From NCBI GenBank assembly GCA_965194375.1, contig CBDAEL010000003.1: DNA of 64,000 nt; one strand, given 5' to 3'. The notes under the pieces are model-generated. The model made no database searches and was not told the DNA's origin. It saw only the letters and a program-made list of their open reading frames with translations. Origin of the DNA: Tabrizicola_A aquatica (lineage in GTDB: Bacteria; Pseudomonadota; Alphaproteobacteria; Rhodobacterales; Rhodobacteraceae). Both the position numbers and the translations under genes were made by a program. This document shows positions 17,927-25,994 of the stretch, piece by piece. Position 1 is the stretch's first letter. Each line of letters starts with the position of its first letter.

Positions 17927-18034
17927 AAGTTTCAACAAAGCCGCCCCCGCTGCTTGGCTTTTCCCGACAGATCAAATGTCGCAAACGCACGAAGTTTTGC
18001 GCCTTTCCAAATACTCACCCTTGGCCCGGCCCGC

Positions 18035-19663
18035 TCAGGTCACCACGTCCGGCGCCGTGCGGCCGGTCTGCCCGGCAATCACCGCAATCGCCTCGGCGGC
18101 TGCAATCACGGGGGCCAATGCCTCTTGCGGATGCAAATCCAGCCCCTCCGGCCCCGGCGCATAGCGCTCCAGATACAGCCGCAGCGTCGCCCCTTCCGTG
18201 CCGGTGCCAGAAAGCCGCATCACAAACCGCGCGCCCCCCTCGAACATCACCCGCACGCCCTGCCCTTTGGCGACCGCGCCATCCACCGGATCTTCACAGG
18301 AAAAATCATCCGCCGCTGTCACCGTCAGCCCCGCCATCTTCCGCCCCGGCAGGCTGGGCAGGCTGGAGCGCAACGCCGCCATCATCGCATCTGCCCGCGA
18401 GGTCTCAATCGCCTCATAATCGTGGCGGCTGTAATAGTTGCGGCCAAAGCGCGCCCAGTGATCGGCCATGATCTCGGCCACCGACAGGCCCCGCACCGCC
18501 AGAATGTTCAACCACAACAGAACCGCCCAAAGCCCGTCCTTCTCGCGCACATGGTCGCTGCCGGTGCCAAAGCTTTCCTCGCCGCACAGCGTCACCTTGC
18601 CCGCATCCAAAAGGTTGCCAAAGAACTTCCAGCCCGTCGGCGTCTCATGGCACGCAATCCCCAAAGCCGCCGCCACCCGGTCCAGCGCCGCCGAGGTGGG
18701 CATGGACCGCGCCACGCCCGCCAAGCCCTTGGCATAGGCCGGGGCCAGATGTGCGTTCGCAGCCAAGACGGCGAGACTGTCCGAGGGCGAGACATAGATC
18801 CCCCGCCCCACCACCATGTTGCGATCGCCATCTCCATCGCTCGCTGCGCCGAAATCAGGGGCGTTTTCTCCCATCATCTCCGCCATCAACCCATGGGCCC
18901 ATGTCGGATTGGGGTCGGGATGCAGCCCGCCAAAATCGGGCAAGGGGGTGGCGTTGACCACGGTGCCCTTGGCAGCACCCAGACGGTTTTCAAGAATTTC
19001 AACGGCATAGGGCCCGGTGACCGCATTCATCGCATCCATCCGCATGCGAAACCCACGTTGAAAGAGGGCGCGAATGGCGGGGAAGTCGAAAAGCCCTTCC
19101 ATCAAGGCGGCGTAATCCGCTACAGGGTCGACCACATCGACGGCCATGTCGCCGATGTGCTGGGGTCCGATCCGGGTAAGATCGATGTCCTGCCCCTCCC
19201 AGATGCGATACTCAGCCATGGTCGTGGTGCGCGAATAGATCGCCTCGGTCACACTTTCGGGCGCGGGGCCGCCATTGGGCATATTGAATTTAACCCCGAA
19301 ATCCTCCTCCGGCCCGCCCGGGTTGTGGCTGGCGGACAGGATGATCCCGCCATCCGCTTTGTTCAGCCTTATCAGATGGCTGGCCGCCGGAGTTGACAAA
19401 ATCGCTCCATGCCCAACGATCACCCCCGCCACCCCATTGGCCGCAGCCATCGCCAAGATCACCTGCGCGGCGCGGTCGTTGAAATAGCGCCCGTCGCCGC
19501 CCAGAACAAAGGTTTTACCAAGCGCCCCCACCACATCGAAGGTCGCTTGGACAAAGTTCTCCAGATACTGCGGTGCCATGAAGACCTTGGTCTTTTTGCG
19601 CAACCCGCTGGTGCCGGGCTTTTGGCCCGAAATCGGCCGGGTCGGAATTCTCCGCAGGGTCAT
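18035..19663 (-). CDS. pgm: Alpha-D-glucose phosphate-specific phosphoglucomutase
   Basis: A 542-residue phosphoglucomutase interconverting glucose-1-P and glucose-6-P, linking central metabolism to glycogen and polysaccharide synthesis. The active-site phosphoserine loop is ILSASHNPGG, the metal-binding loop is DGDGDRNM, the sugar-binding loop is CGEESFGTGSDH, and the C-terminal phosphate-binding motif is RLSGTGTEGATLR. The start at MTLRRIPTRP is preferred over an upstream ATG. Length fits the eukaryote-like Pgm branch. It is monocistronic by spacing. No CceR-like palindrome is visible upstream, unlike zwf and the gap genes. Confidence 0.95.
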   Translation of the reverse strand: MTLRRIPTRPISGQKPGTSGLRKKTKVFMAPQYLENFVQATFDVVGALGKTFVLGGDGRYFNDRAAQVILAMAAANGVAGVIVGHGAILSTPAASHLIRLNKADGGIILSASHNPGGPEEDFGVKFNMPNGGPAPESVTEAIYSRTTTMAEYRIWEGQDIDLTRIGPQHIGDMAVDVVDPVADYAALMEGLFDFPAIRALFQRGFRMRMDAMNAVTGPYAVEILENRLGAAKGTVVNATPLPDFGGLHPDPNPTWAHGLMAEMMGENAPDFGAASDGDGDRNMVVGRGIYVSPSDSLAVLAANAHLAPAYAKGLAGVARSMPTSAALDRVAAALGIACHETPTGWKFFGNLLDAGKVTLCGEESFGTGSDHVREKDGLWAVLLWLNILAVRGLSVAEIMADHWARFGRNYYSRHDYEAIETSRADAMMAALRSSLPSLPGRKMAGLTVTAADDFSCEDPVDGAVAKGQGVRVMFEGGARFVMRLSGTGTEGATLRLYLERYAPGPEGLDLHPQEALAPVIAAAEAIAVIAGQTGRTAPDVVT

Positions 19664-19834
19664 GAAATGCCTCAAGAAAAAGATCACTGAAAAGACGGCT
19701 GCGAGGCCCTTTCACGGGATGCCTGCCTTCGGCCAATGTTTCGCGCCGGGGCGGGGACTGTCAAGCGATCTGGCCGGATAGCCGCGCTATCTCCTTGCGC
19801 CGCGGCCGAGGCCGCGAGCTGAAACGTCCCGCGA

Positions 19835-19854
19835 ATGATCTGTATCAAATACAG
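19835..19854. promoter_or_regulatory. FNR/CRP-type box overlapping a second palindrome, upstream of nsrR-like gene
   Basis: TGAT-CTGT-ATCA (19836-19847), flanked by A and A, differs by one base from the TTGAT-N4-ATCAA site of FnrL/NnrR-type regulators. It overlaps a perfect 15-bp palindrome, CTGTAT-CAA-ATACAG (19840-19854). Both lie about 55-70 bases before the NsrR-like start, in the pgm/regulator intergenic region (19664-19907), which holds no gene. Confidence 0.5.
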
Positions 19855-19907
19855 GTTCGACACGCTGGGCTAATGTCGCCCTGACAATCCAATGCGGGGG
19901 TAACGCC

Positions 19908-20342
19908 ATGCGACTGACAACACGCACCAATCTGGCGATGCGCACCTTGATGTTTTGCGCCGTGAACCCCGGCCAGATCGTGCGCAAGCACGAGGTGGCC
20001 ACGGCCTGCGGCGCCTCGGAAAACCATCTGGCGCAGGTGATCCACCTTTTGGCGCGCAAGGGCTATATCAAAACCCAGCGCGGTAGATCGGGCGGGCTGA
20101 TGCTGGCGCGCGCGCCGGAAGAGATCGGCGTGGGCGAGGTGTTTCGCGCCTTTGAGGCGGTTTTGCCCTTTACAGAATGCACCGAGGAACGGCAGGCGAG
20201 CTGCCCGCTTGCGGGCTGTTGCCGGTTGAAATGCGTGCTGGAAGAGGCTTTGGGCGCCTTTTATGGGCGGCTTGACCAATCAACGCTGGCGGATCTGGTC
20301 ACCGACAATACAGCCCTGAAAACGCTGCTGAAAGTGGCCTGA
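19908..20342 (+). CDS. nsrR: Rrf2-family regulator, NsrR-like
   Basis: A 144-residue Rrf2 winged-helix protein. The N-terminal HTH includes VRKHEVATACGASENHLAQVIHLLARKGYI and the wing GRSGGLML. The cluster-binding region has Cys91, Cys99 and Cys105 (with further Cys at 104 and 109) in the CxxxxxxxCPxxGCCRLK pattern. This corresponds to the [Fe-S] ligands of NsrR, which loses DNA binding on reaction with nitric oxide. A GGGGG stretch precedes the ATG. It stands alone, convergent with copA. Its targets, usually NO dioxygenase or denitrification genes, are not in the window. Confidence 0.78.
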   Translation: MRLTTRTNLAMRTLMFCAVNPGQIVRKHEVATACGASENHLAQVIHLLARKGYIKTQRGRSGGLMLARAPEEIGVGEVFRAFEAVLPFTECTEERQASCPLAGCCRLKCVLEEALGAFYGRLDQSTLADLVTDNTALKTLLKVA

Positions 20343-20348
20343 CGCGCG

Positions 20349-22748
20349 CTATCCCCGCCAGCCGCGCAGCCGCAGCGCATTGCCCAAGACAAAGACCGAC
20401 GACAAGGCCATCGCCCCGGCACCCAGCATGGGCGAGAGTTGCGGACCGCCAAACGGCACCAGAACCCCCGCGGCCACCGGAACCAGAACAGCGTTATAGC
20501 CAAAGGCCCAAAAGAGGTTCTGCCGAATGTTGCGCATCACCGCGCGTGACAGGCCAATGGCCTGCACCACGCCTTGGGGATCGCCGCGCATCAACACCAC
20601 ATCACCCGCCTCAATCGCCACATCGGTGCCGGTGCCCATGGCAATGCCCACATCGGCCAAGGCCAGCGCTGGGGCATCGTTTAACCCATCGCCCACAAAG
20701 GCCGTGCCCGCCCCAAGACTGCGGATCACTTCGGCTTTTTGTGCAGGCATAATCTCGCTATGCACAGTCTTAATTCCGATAAGCGCAGCTATGGCCTGCG
20801 CCGTCGCGCCTGCGTCCCCGGTGATCATCACCGAAGTTATGCCCATCTTTTCAAGCTGATCCACGGTGCCGGCCGCGTTTGGCTTGACCGGGTCGGACAC
20901 CACAATCGCCGCTTCGGCCCGGCCTTCGCGGCCGACCAAAAGCACGCCTTGGCCCTGCGCCTGAGCAGCGCTGCACATCTGTGCAAGATCAAGGTCCAGC
21001 GGTTGGAACAGCCGCGCCGAGCCGACCTGCACCCGCGCACCCGCCACCTCTGCCTCGGCCCCCAAGCCGGGATGGGCCTGAAAGCCGGTCGCCTGTGGGA
21101 CGGCCAACCCAAGGCGCGCCACCTCAGCCAGCACCGCCGCCGCCAGCGGATGTTCCGAGCCTTGCTCTACCGCCGCGGCCAACGCCAAAAGCTGGTGGGC
21201 GTCCAAGCCAGGCAAAGCCTGCACCCGTTGCACCAAGGGTTTGCCCATGGTCAGCGTGCCGGTCTTGTCAAAGGCCACGCGCTGAACCGTCTCTAACCGC
21301 TGCAAAGCCTCGCCCTTGCGAAAGAGAATGCCCATCTCTGCCGCCCGTCCGGTGCCCACAAGGATCGACACCGGCGTCGCAAGACCCATGGCGCAGGGAC
21401 AGGCGATGATCAGCACCGACACCCCCGCCACCATCGCCTCGGCCAGCCCCGGACCCAGCACAAGCCAGACGGCAAAGGCCAGACCCGCCAGCCCCATCAC
21501 CACCGGCACGAACCACAGCGTGATGCGGTCCACAAGCGCCTGCACCGGCAGCTTGCCGCCCTGCGCCTCGGCCACCATGGCGATGATGCGTGCCAGAACC
21601 GTGGCCGCCCCCACGGCGCGCACCTCCATCACCAGACCCCCGGTGCCGTTCACTGTGCCACCCGTCAGAGTGTCGCCAACGAGCTTGGCCACCGGAATCG
21701 GCTCACCTGTGAGCATGGATTCATCGACGGTGGAGGCACCCTCCAGCACCACACCATCCACCGCAATCCGCTCACCCGGGCGCAGTTGCACGCGGTCACC
21801 GACCAAAAGGGCGGCAATCGGCACCTCCTCGGGCTGGGGCGACAGGCGCAAGGCGGTGCGCGGCTGCAAGGCCACAAGCCGCGCAATCGCAGCCCCCGCG
21901 CGCCCGCGTGCCCGCGCCTCAAGACTGCGACCAAAGAGGATCAGCGTCACGATCACCGCCGCCGCCTCAAAATACACCGCACGGCTGTCCGCCGGGATCA
22001 GCCCCGGCGCAAAGGTGACCAAAACCGAATAGGCCCAAGCCGCCCCCGCCCCCAACGAAACAAGGCTGTTCATATCGGGCGAGGCGCGCAGAAGCGCTGG
22101 CACACCTTTGCGGAAGAACCGCGCTCCGGGCCAGACCAGCACCAGCGTCACCAGCAGGAATTGCATCAGCCACAGGCTCTGCGTCCCCACCAGCCCATGC
22201 AGCCAATGGTGAAAGCCCGGCACCAGATGCCCGCCCATTTCCACCACAAAGACCGGCAAAGTCAGTGCCCCGGCAATGGCCGTCTCGCGCCACAAGGCGG
22301 CCTCTTCCGCCTTGGGATCCTTGGCCCCGCTTTCCGCCATCGGCGCGGCCTGAAACCCTGCGCGCGAGACGGCGGCGGCCAGCGTGCTCGCGTCCACCTG
22401 CCCCCAGAGCGTCACCGTCGCCGCCCGCGTGGCCAGATTGGCCGTCGCCCCCGCAACTCCGGGCTGAGCGCGCAACACGCGCTCCACCCGGCCCGTGCAG
22501 GCCGCACAGGTCATGCCTTCGACCGCAAGCACCACCTGCCGCTGCCGCGCAGGATATCCCGCCTGCGCGAGCGCAGCCGCCAGCGTTTCCGCCGTGGCAG
22601 GGGCGTCATAGGCGACCTCTGCGGTTTCAGTGCCAAGGTTCACGCTGGCATGCGTCACCCCGGCCTCGGCGGTCAGCGCCCGCTCGGCCCGCGCGACGCA
22701 AGAGGCGCAGCTCATGCCCTCCAGCTCAAATCGGATGGTGGTGCTCAT
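20349..22748 (-). CDS. copA: Copper-translocating P1B-type ATPase
   Basis: A 799-residue copper-exporting ATPase of the inner membrane. It has two N-terminal HMA domains with CxxC at 14-17 (MSCASC) and 81-84 (MTCAAC), eight expected membrane helices, and the Cu-site CPC in IIACPCAMGLATP. The phosphorylation motif DKTGTLTMG, the ATP-binding SEHPLAAA and the hinge GDGLNDAPALA are also present. It exports Cu(I) to the periplasm. The divergent small HMA protein is a likely copper chaperone partner. The start at MSTTIRFELEGMSC places the first HMA at the N-terminus; an upstream ATG is possible but less likely. Confidence 0.95.
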   Translation of the reverse strand: MSTTIRFELEGMSCASCVARAERALTAEAGVTHASVNLGTETAEVAYDAPATAETLAAALAQAGYPARQRQVVLAVEGMTCAACTGRVERVLRAQPGVAGATANLATRAATVTLWGQVDASTLAAAVSRAGFQAAPMAESGAKDPKAEEAALWRETAIAGALTLPVFVVEMGGHLVPGFHHWLHGLVGTQSLWLMQFLLVTLVLVWPGARFFRKGVPALLRASPDMNSLVSLGAGAAWAYSVLVTFAPGLIPADSRAVYFEAAAVIVTLILFGRSLEARARGRAGAAIARLVALQPRTALRLSPQPEEVPIAALLVGDRVQLRPGERIAVDGVVLEGASTVDESMLTGEPIPVAKLVGDTLTGGTVNGTGGLVMEVRAVGAATVLARIIAMVAEAQGGKLPVQALVDRITLWFVPVVMGLAGLAFAVWLVLGPGLAEAMVAGVSVLIIACPCAMGLATPVSILVGTGRAAEMGILFRKGEALQRLETVQRVAFDKTGTLTMGKPLVQRVQALPGLDAHQLLALAAAVEQGSEHPLAAAVLAEVARLGLAVPQATGFQAHPGLGAEAEVAGARVQVGSARLFQPLDLDLAQMCSAAQAQGQGVLLVGREGRAEAAIVVSDPVKPNAAGTVDQLEKMGITSVMITGDAGATAQAIAALIGIKTVHSEIMPAQKAEVIRSLGAGTAFVGDGLNDAPALALADVGIAMGTGTDVAIEAGDVVLMRGDPQGVVQAIGLSRAVMRNIRQNLFWAFGYNAVLVPVAAGVLVPFGGPQLSPMLGAGAMALSSVFVLGNALRLRGWRG

Positions 22749-22881
22749 AGGATCATAAGGGCGCGCCGATGCGGCAAAGGTCAAGGGCGGGCAGGATCAA
22801 AACCCCGCGACTGGGAAGCCAGACCCCTTGCATGGACCCACCATCACGCGCCATATCATCAGAGCAACCAAGGAGATCGCC

Positions 22882-23076
22882 ATGACCCTGCTTTCCGTTC
22901 CAGACATGAGCTGCGGGCATTGCAAAGCCTCGGTCGAGGCGGCCCTGACCCCGCTTGCCGGCATGGCCCCGATCACCGTTGATCTGGCTCAGCGCCAAGT
23001 CAGCGTGGCCGGTCCCGCCGCCGAGGCCGTCAAGGCGCTGGCCGCGATTGGCTTTCCCGCGACAGCGGTTGCCTAG
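22882..23076 (+). CDS. CopZ-like heavy-metal-associated (HMA) chaperone
   Basis: A 64-residue single HMA domain (MTLLSVPDMSCGHCKASVEAAL) with the metal-binding CxxC at residues 11-14. Such proteins carry Cu(I) to the HMA domains of CopA. It is divergent from copA with a shared 133-base control region and has a strong AAGGAGA ribosome site 7 bases before the ATG. Length is standard for a CopZ. No CueR-type site could be recognised with confidence between the two genes, although CTGGGAAGCCAG (22811-22822) is a small palindrome there. Confidence 0.88.
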   Translation: MTLLSVPDMSCGHCKASVEAALTPLAGMAPITVDLAQRQVSVAGPAAEAVKALAAIGFPATAVA

Positions 23077-23309
23077 CGCCTGCACCCGATCTTCCCGCGC
23101 CGCCAACCGCGTCCTTGCAGCCACAGTCACGAAAAGCTGACGGGTCACGGCACCCCTGCAACCATTCTTTGCGTTGCAGATGGCGAAAATTAGCATTAAA
23201 TGGTCGAATTCTGAACGAAGTTCGGGCGCGGTCTTGCCCGCATCCCTGTTCAGGATGGTCATCGGCAGAACGCCGAGACCTTCAACAATGTCGTGAGCGG
23301 AGCAGTCCC

Positions 23310-23441
23310 ATGTCGAATACACCGAGCCCCCAGCAAGGCGGCAGCACCAGCCCAAGCCAGCAACAAGGCCAATCGGGCGGCGCCCCGGCCCAGCAGCAGG
23401 GCGGCCAGCAGCCGATCTTCCGCGATTGGGCTTCGATCTAA
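23310..23441 (+). CDS. Small Gln/Gly/Pro/Ser-rich protein, unknown
   Basis: A 43-residue open frame with GGAG about 9 bases before the ATG and a Rho-independent terminator right after its stop. The body is low-complexity (SPSQQQGQSGGAPAQQQGG) and probably disordered; it ends in a distinct tail PIFRDWASI. I recognise no family. The 233 bases upstream contain no gene; they hold an inverted repeat (CTGCAAC near 23156 with GTTGCAG near 23173) and could be a long 5' leader. Its own terminator supports a real transcript; that it is translated is an inference. Confidence 0.5.
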   Translation: MSNTPSPQQGGSTSPSQQQGQSGGAPAQQQGGQQPIFRDWASI

Positions 23442-23449
23442 GGGGAACG

Positions 23450-23474
23450 GGCCAGCCACGCGCTGGCCTTTTTT
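23450..23474 (+). terminator. Rho-independent terminator after the small Q/G-rich gene
   Basis: A GGCCAGC / GCTGGCC stem with a CACGC loop followed by six T residues. It begins 9 bases after the 43-residue open frame and ends just before the TfoX-C gene. Confidence 0.85.
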
Positions 23475-23483
23475 CTGCACGCC

Positions 23484-23825
23484 ATGCCGGATCCTGTCTC
23501 CTCTATCCTTAATCTTGGGCCCGCGACCGAGGCCGCCTTTGCCCGCGCCGAGATTCATTCGGCCGATGAGATCCGCGACATGGGGGCCGATGCCGCCTAT
23601 CTGCGGCTGATCGAGGCGGGCACCCAGCCGCATTTCATTGGCTATTATGTCTTGGTGATGGGCCTGCAGGGCCGACCTTGGAACGATTGCCAAGGGGAAG
23701 AAAAACGCGCGCTTCGGGTCAGGTTTGATGCCCTGAAGGCCCGCGCCCGGGCCGATCTTGGGGCCGATCACGCGCTGGATGCCGCCCTTGCGGCCATCGG
23801 GGTTATTCGATCCCCCAAAGCGTGA
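23484..23825 (+). CDS. TfoX C-terminal-domain protein
   Basis: A 113-residue protein of the TfoX_C (helix-hairpin-helix-like) family. The N-terminal part reads SSILNLGPATEAAFARAEIHSADEIRDMGADAAY, a typical HhH-like arrangement, and the tail has the family's LQGRPWNDC motif. Full-length TfoX/Sxy regulates competence in gammaproteobacteria; stand-alone C-terminal domains are common in alphaproteobacteria and their function is not known. The start is the first ATG after the upstream terminator. It is convergent with the retropepsin-like gene. Confidence 0.78.
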   Translation: MPDPVSSILNLGPATEAAFARAEIHSADEIRDMGADAAYLRLIEAGTQPHFIGYYVLVMGLQGRPWNDCQGEEKRALRVRFDALKARARADLGADHALDAALAAIGVIRSPKA

Positions 23826-23835
23826 CGGCGCTCTC

Positions 23836-24408
23836 TTAACGGCGCAAGATCATCTGATCGCCTGTGATTTCAATCGCATAGCGGCCAAGGTACTCCATCC
23901 CCAGCAATGAGCCGTCCATATCGCCTTCATTCACAAAGGCACCGATGCTTTCATCGTAAAACGGGCCAAGGGTGACCTCGGCCAGCCGCACCCGCGCGGT
24001 GCGCACAATGCCATTGGCGGTTTGGCTTTGCCCGGCATAGACCAGATCGGCCAGATTGATCCCCAAGCGCTCTGCATCGGCCTTACTGAGGACCACGCCG
24101 CTCGCCCCGGTATCGGCCATGAACTCCATCGGCTGGCCGTCGATCATCAGGGTGATGTAGTAATGCCCGTCTGCGGCACGGGGAATTTCCACCGCGTCTG
24201 CATGGGCCACTTGCGACGGCATCACGTCATGGCGGATGTCCTGCCACAGCCCATAGCCCGCCATCAGCCCGACCACGATCAGGCCCCAAGCCAGAAAGGC
24301 GCGCAAGCCCTGCCCCATGCGGCCGCGATATTCCGACAGACCCCATCCGGCCACCGCCGCCAGAAGAAGCCCCAGATAGATCAGCCGCCCATAGTCATCG
24401 CCGTCCAA
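23836..24408 (-). CDS. Retropepsin-like aspartic protease, membrane-anchored (TIGR02281-like)
   Basis: A protein of about 190 residues with two N-terminal membrane helices (about 8-22 and 36-55) and a C-terminal retropepsin-like domain. The catalytic Asp99 is in FMADTGASGVVLSK and the second half has DGSLLGMEYLGR. Such proteins are predicted periplasmic aspartyl proteases; the substrate is unknown. The start is set at a TTG (MDGDDYGRLIYL) because AGGGG lies 6 bases before it and relatives typically begin with this sequence. An ATG at 24450 would add 14 residues. It is divergent from the fur-type gene. Confidence 0.82.
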   Translation of the reverse strand: MDGDDYGRLIYLGLLLAAVAGWGLSEYRGRMGQGLRAFLAWGLIVVGLMAGYGLWQDIRHDVMPSQVAHADAVEIPRAADGHYYITLMIDGQPMEFMADTGASGVVLSKADAERLGINLADLVYAGQSQTANGIVRTARVRLAEVTLGPFYDESIGAFVNEGDMDGSLLGMEYLGRYAIEITGDQMILRR

Positions 24409-24605
24409 GGCCAACCCCTTCAACTCATTCCGGTGCCGTGCTGGCAACATCCGAAAGCTAGGCACTCCTTGCCCCCCGTGCAAGCGAAGCACGGCCGATG
24501 CGCCCAAAATCGCGGGCCTCGTCGGAATTCCCCTTGGCTTCAAATCCGTCTGGCCCTGTGGTCCAACATCGCGTAAAGCCCATCCCCAGCAAAAGGACTG
24601 CACCG

Positions 24606-25025
24606 ATGCGCGACATCATCGCCCGCTGCGAGGCCAAGGGCCTGCGCATGACAGACCAGCGCCGGGTCCTGGCGCGTGTCATTGGTGCAGCCGAAGATCA
24701 CCCCGATGTCGAAGAGCTGCACGCCCGCGCCGCCGCCATTGATGCGCGCATCTCGTTGGCCACGGTTTACCGCACGGTCAAACTGCTGGAAGAGGCCGGG
24801 ATTCTGGACAAGCTGGAATTCGGCGACGGGCGCGCGCGCTATGAAGACGCCGAACGCGACCATCATGACCACCTGATCGACGTCGTGTCGGGCGAGGTGA
24901 TCGAATTCGTCGATCCTGACATCGAGGCGCTGCAGGAAAAGATCGCGGCCCGGCTGGGATATCGGCTGATCGGGCATCGTCTGGAATTGCTGGCGGTTCC
25001 CCTCAAGAAAAGCAGCACCCCGTGA
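24606..25025 (+). CDS. Fur-family transcriptional regulator (alphaproteobacterial Fur/Mur type)
   Basis: A 139-residue Fur-family protein. It has the winged-helix segment RMTDQRRVLARVI...SLATVYRTVKLLEEAGI and the metal-binding core ARYEDAERDHHDHLIDVVSGEVIEFVDPDIEALQ. The CxxC structural zinc motifs of classical Fur are absent: DVVSG stands where LDCG is expected. This is typical of the alphaproteobacterial Fur branch, which often responds to manganese (Mur) rather than iron. The start is set at MRDIIARCEAKG; the upstream in-frame extension is not family-like. It overlaps the next gene by 4 bases. Confidence 0.87.
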   Translation: MRDIIARCEAKGLRMTDQRRVLARVIGAAEDHPDVEELHARAAAIDARISLATVYRTVKLLEEAGILDKLEFGDGRARYEDAERDHHDHLIDVVSGEVIEFVDPDIEALQEKIAARLGYRLIGHRLELLAVPLKKSSTP

Positions 25026-25906
25026 GACAAACCGACAACGCGACCGCCACCCTTTTGATGGTGGGGGCGATGGCGGCCTTTGCGGTCGAGGATCTGTTTT
25101 TGAAACGCGCCGCCATGGCGCTGCCACCCGGTCAGGTTATCGCCATGATGGGCGTGGGCGGGGCCATAGTGTTTTGGGCGCTGGCCGCGATAAAGCGCCA
25201 GCCGATCCTGACCCGCCGTGCGCTTCAAGGCGCGCCCTTGATCCGCGCTCTGTCCGAGGCAGCGGCGACGATGCTTTACATCACCGCCCTCGCGCTGATC
25301 CCTTTGTCCATCAACTCGGCCCTTTTGCAAGCCTCCCCGCTGGTGGTGACCATGGGAGCCGCGCTGTTCTTGGGGGAAAAGGTCGGCTGGCGGCGTTGGA
25401 CGGCGATTGGCGTCGGCTTTCTGGGCGTGCTCATCGTCTTGCAGCCGTGGAATGACGGCTTTCAGGCGGCTGGTATTCTGACGGTGCTTTGCGTGATCGT
25501 TCTGGCCTCTCGCGATCTGGCCACGCGCGCCATGCCAGAGGATATTGGCACCTTCCAGCTTGTCACTTGGGCCTATATCGCGCTGATCCCGGCGGGGCTG
25601 ATCCTGATGGCGCTGGGTGGCGACGGTCCCGGCGCGATTGACCCGACACGCAGCTTTGATCTGATGATGGCGCTGATATCGGGCCTTTTCGGCTATTACG
25701 CGGTCACCGCCGCGACCCGCATGGGCGAAGCGGCCGTCATTGCCCCCTTCCGCTATACGCGCCTCGTCTTTGCGCTGATCCTTGCGATGCTGGTCTTGGG
25801 CGAACGGCCCGGCCCGGCCATGCTGATCGGTGCGGCGCTGATTATTGGATCAGGGCTTTACACCTTTACCCGCGAGCGGATGCGTGCGCGGGCCGCGCAA
25901 AGCTAA
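25022..25906 (+). CDS. DMT-family (EamA) transporter
   Basis: A 294-residue membrane protein with ten predicted helices forming two EamA repeats (first half to about 140, second from about 155). It belongs to the drug/metabolite transporter superfamily; the substrate is unknown. The GTG start overlaps the stop of the Fur-type gene (GTGA), so it is translated from the same transcript. It may therefore be connected with metal or metabolite homeostasis, though that is inference from position only. Confidence 0.85.
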   Translation: MRQTDNATATLLMVGAMAAFAVEDLFLKRAAMALPPGQVIAMMGVGGAIVFWALAAIKRQPILTRRALQGAPLIRALSEAAATMLYITALALIPLSINSALLQASPLVVTMGAALFLGEKVGWRRWTAIGVGFLGVLIVLQPWNDGFQAAGILTVLCVIVLASRDLATRAMPEDIGTFQLVTWAYIALIPAGLILMALGGDGPGAIDPTRSFDLMMALISGLFGYYAVTAATRMGEAAVIAPFRYTRLVFALILAMLVLGERPGPAMLIGAALIIGSGLYTFTRERMRARAAQS

Positions 25907-25994
25907 ACCCGCCTTCGCCGCGCCGCAGAGACTTTCCATGTCGGTTCTGACCGTGTAAGAGGCGCAAAAGCTTTGCAGCCCCCAGGAGCGCCCC

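Noticed and set aside
19838..19870. GGTTCGA resembling a tRNA T-loop
   Set aside because: No acceptor stem, anticodon arm or CCA context around it; it lies in the nsrR control region.
22749..22881. CueR-type operator between copA and copZ
   Set aside because: Only a weak palindrome CTGGGAAGCCAG is present; spacing and sequence do not match a convincing MerR-family site.
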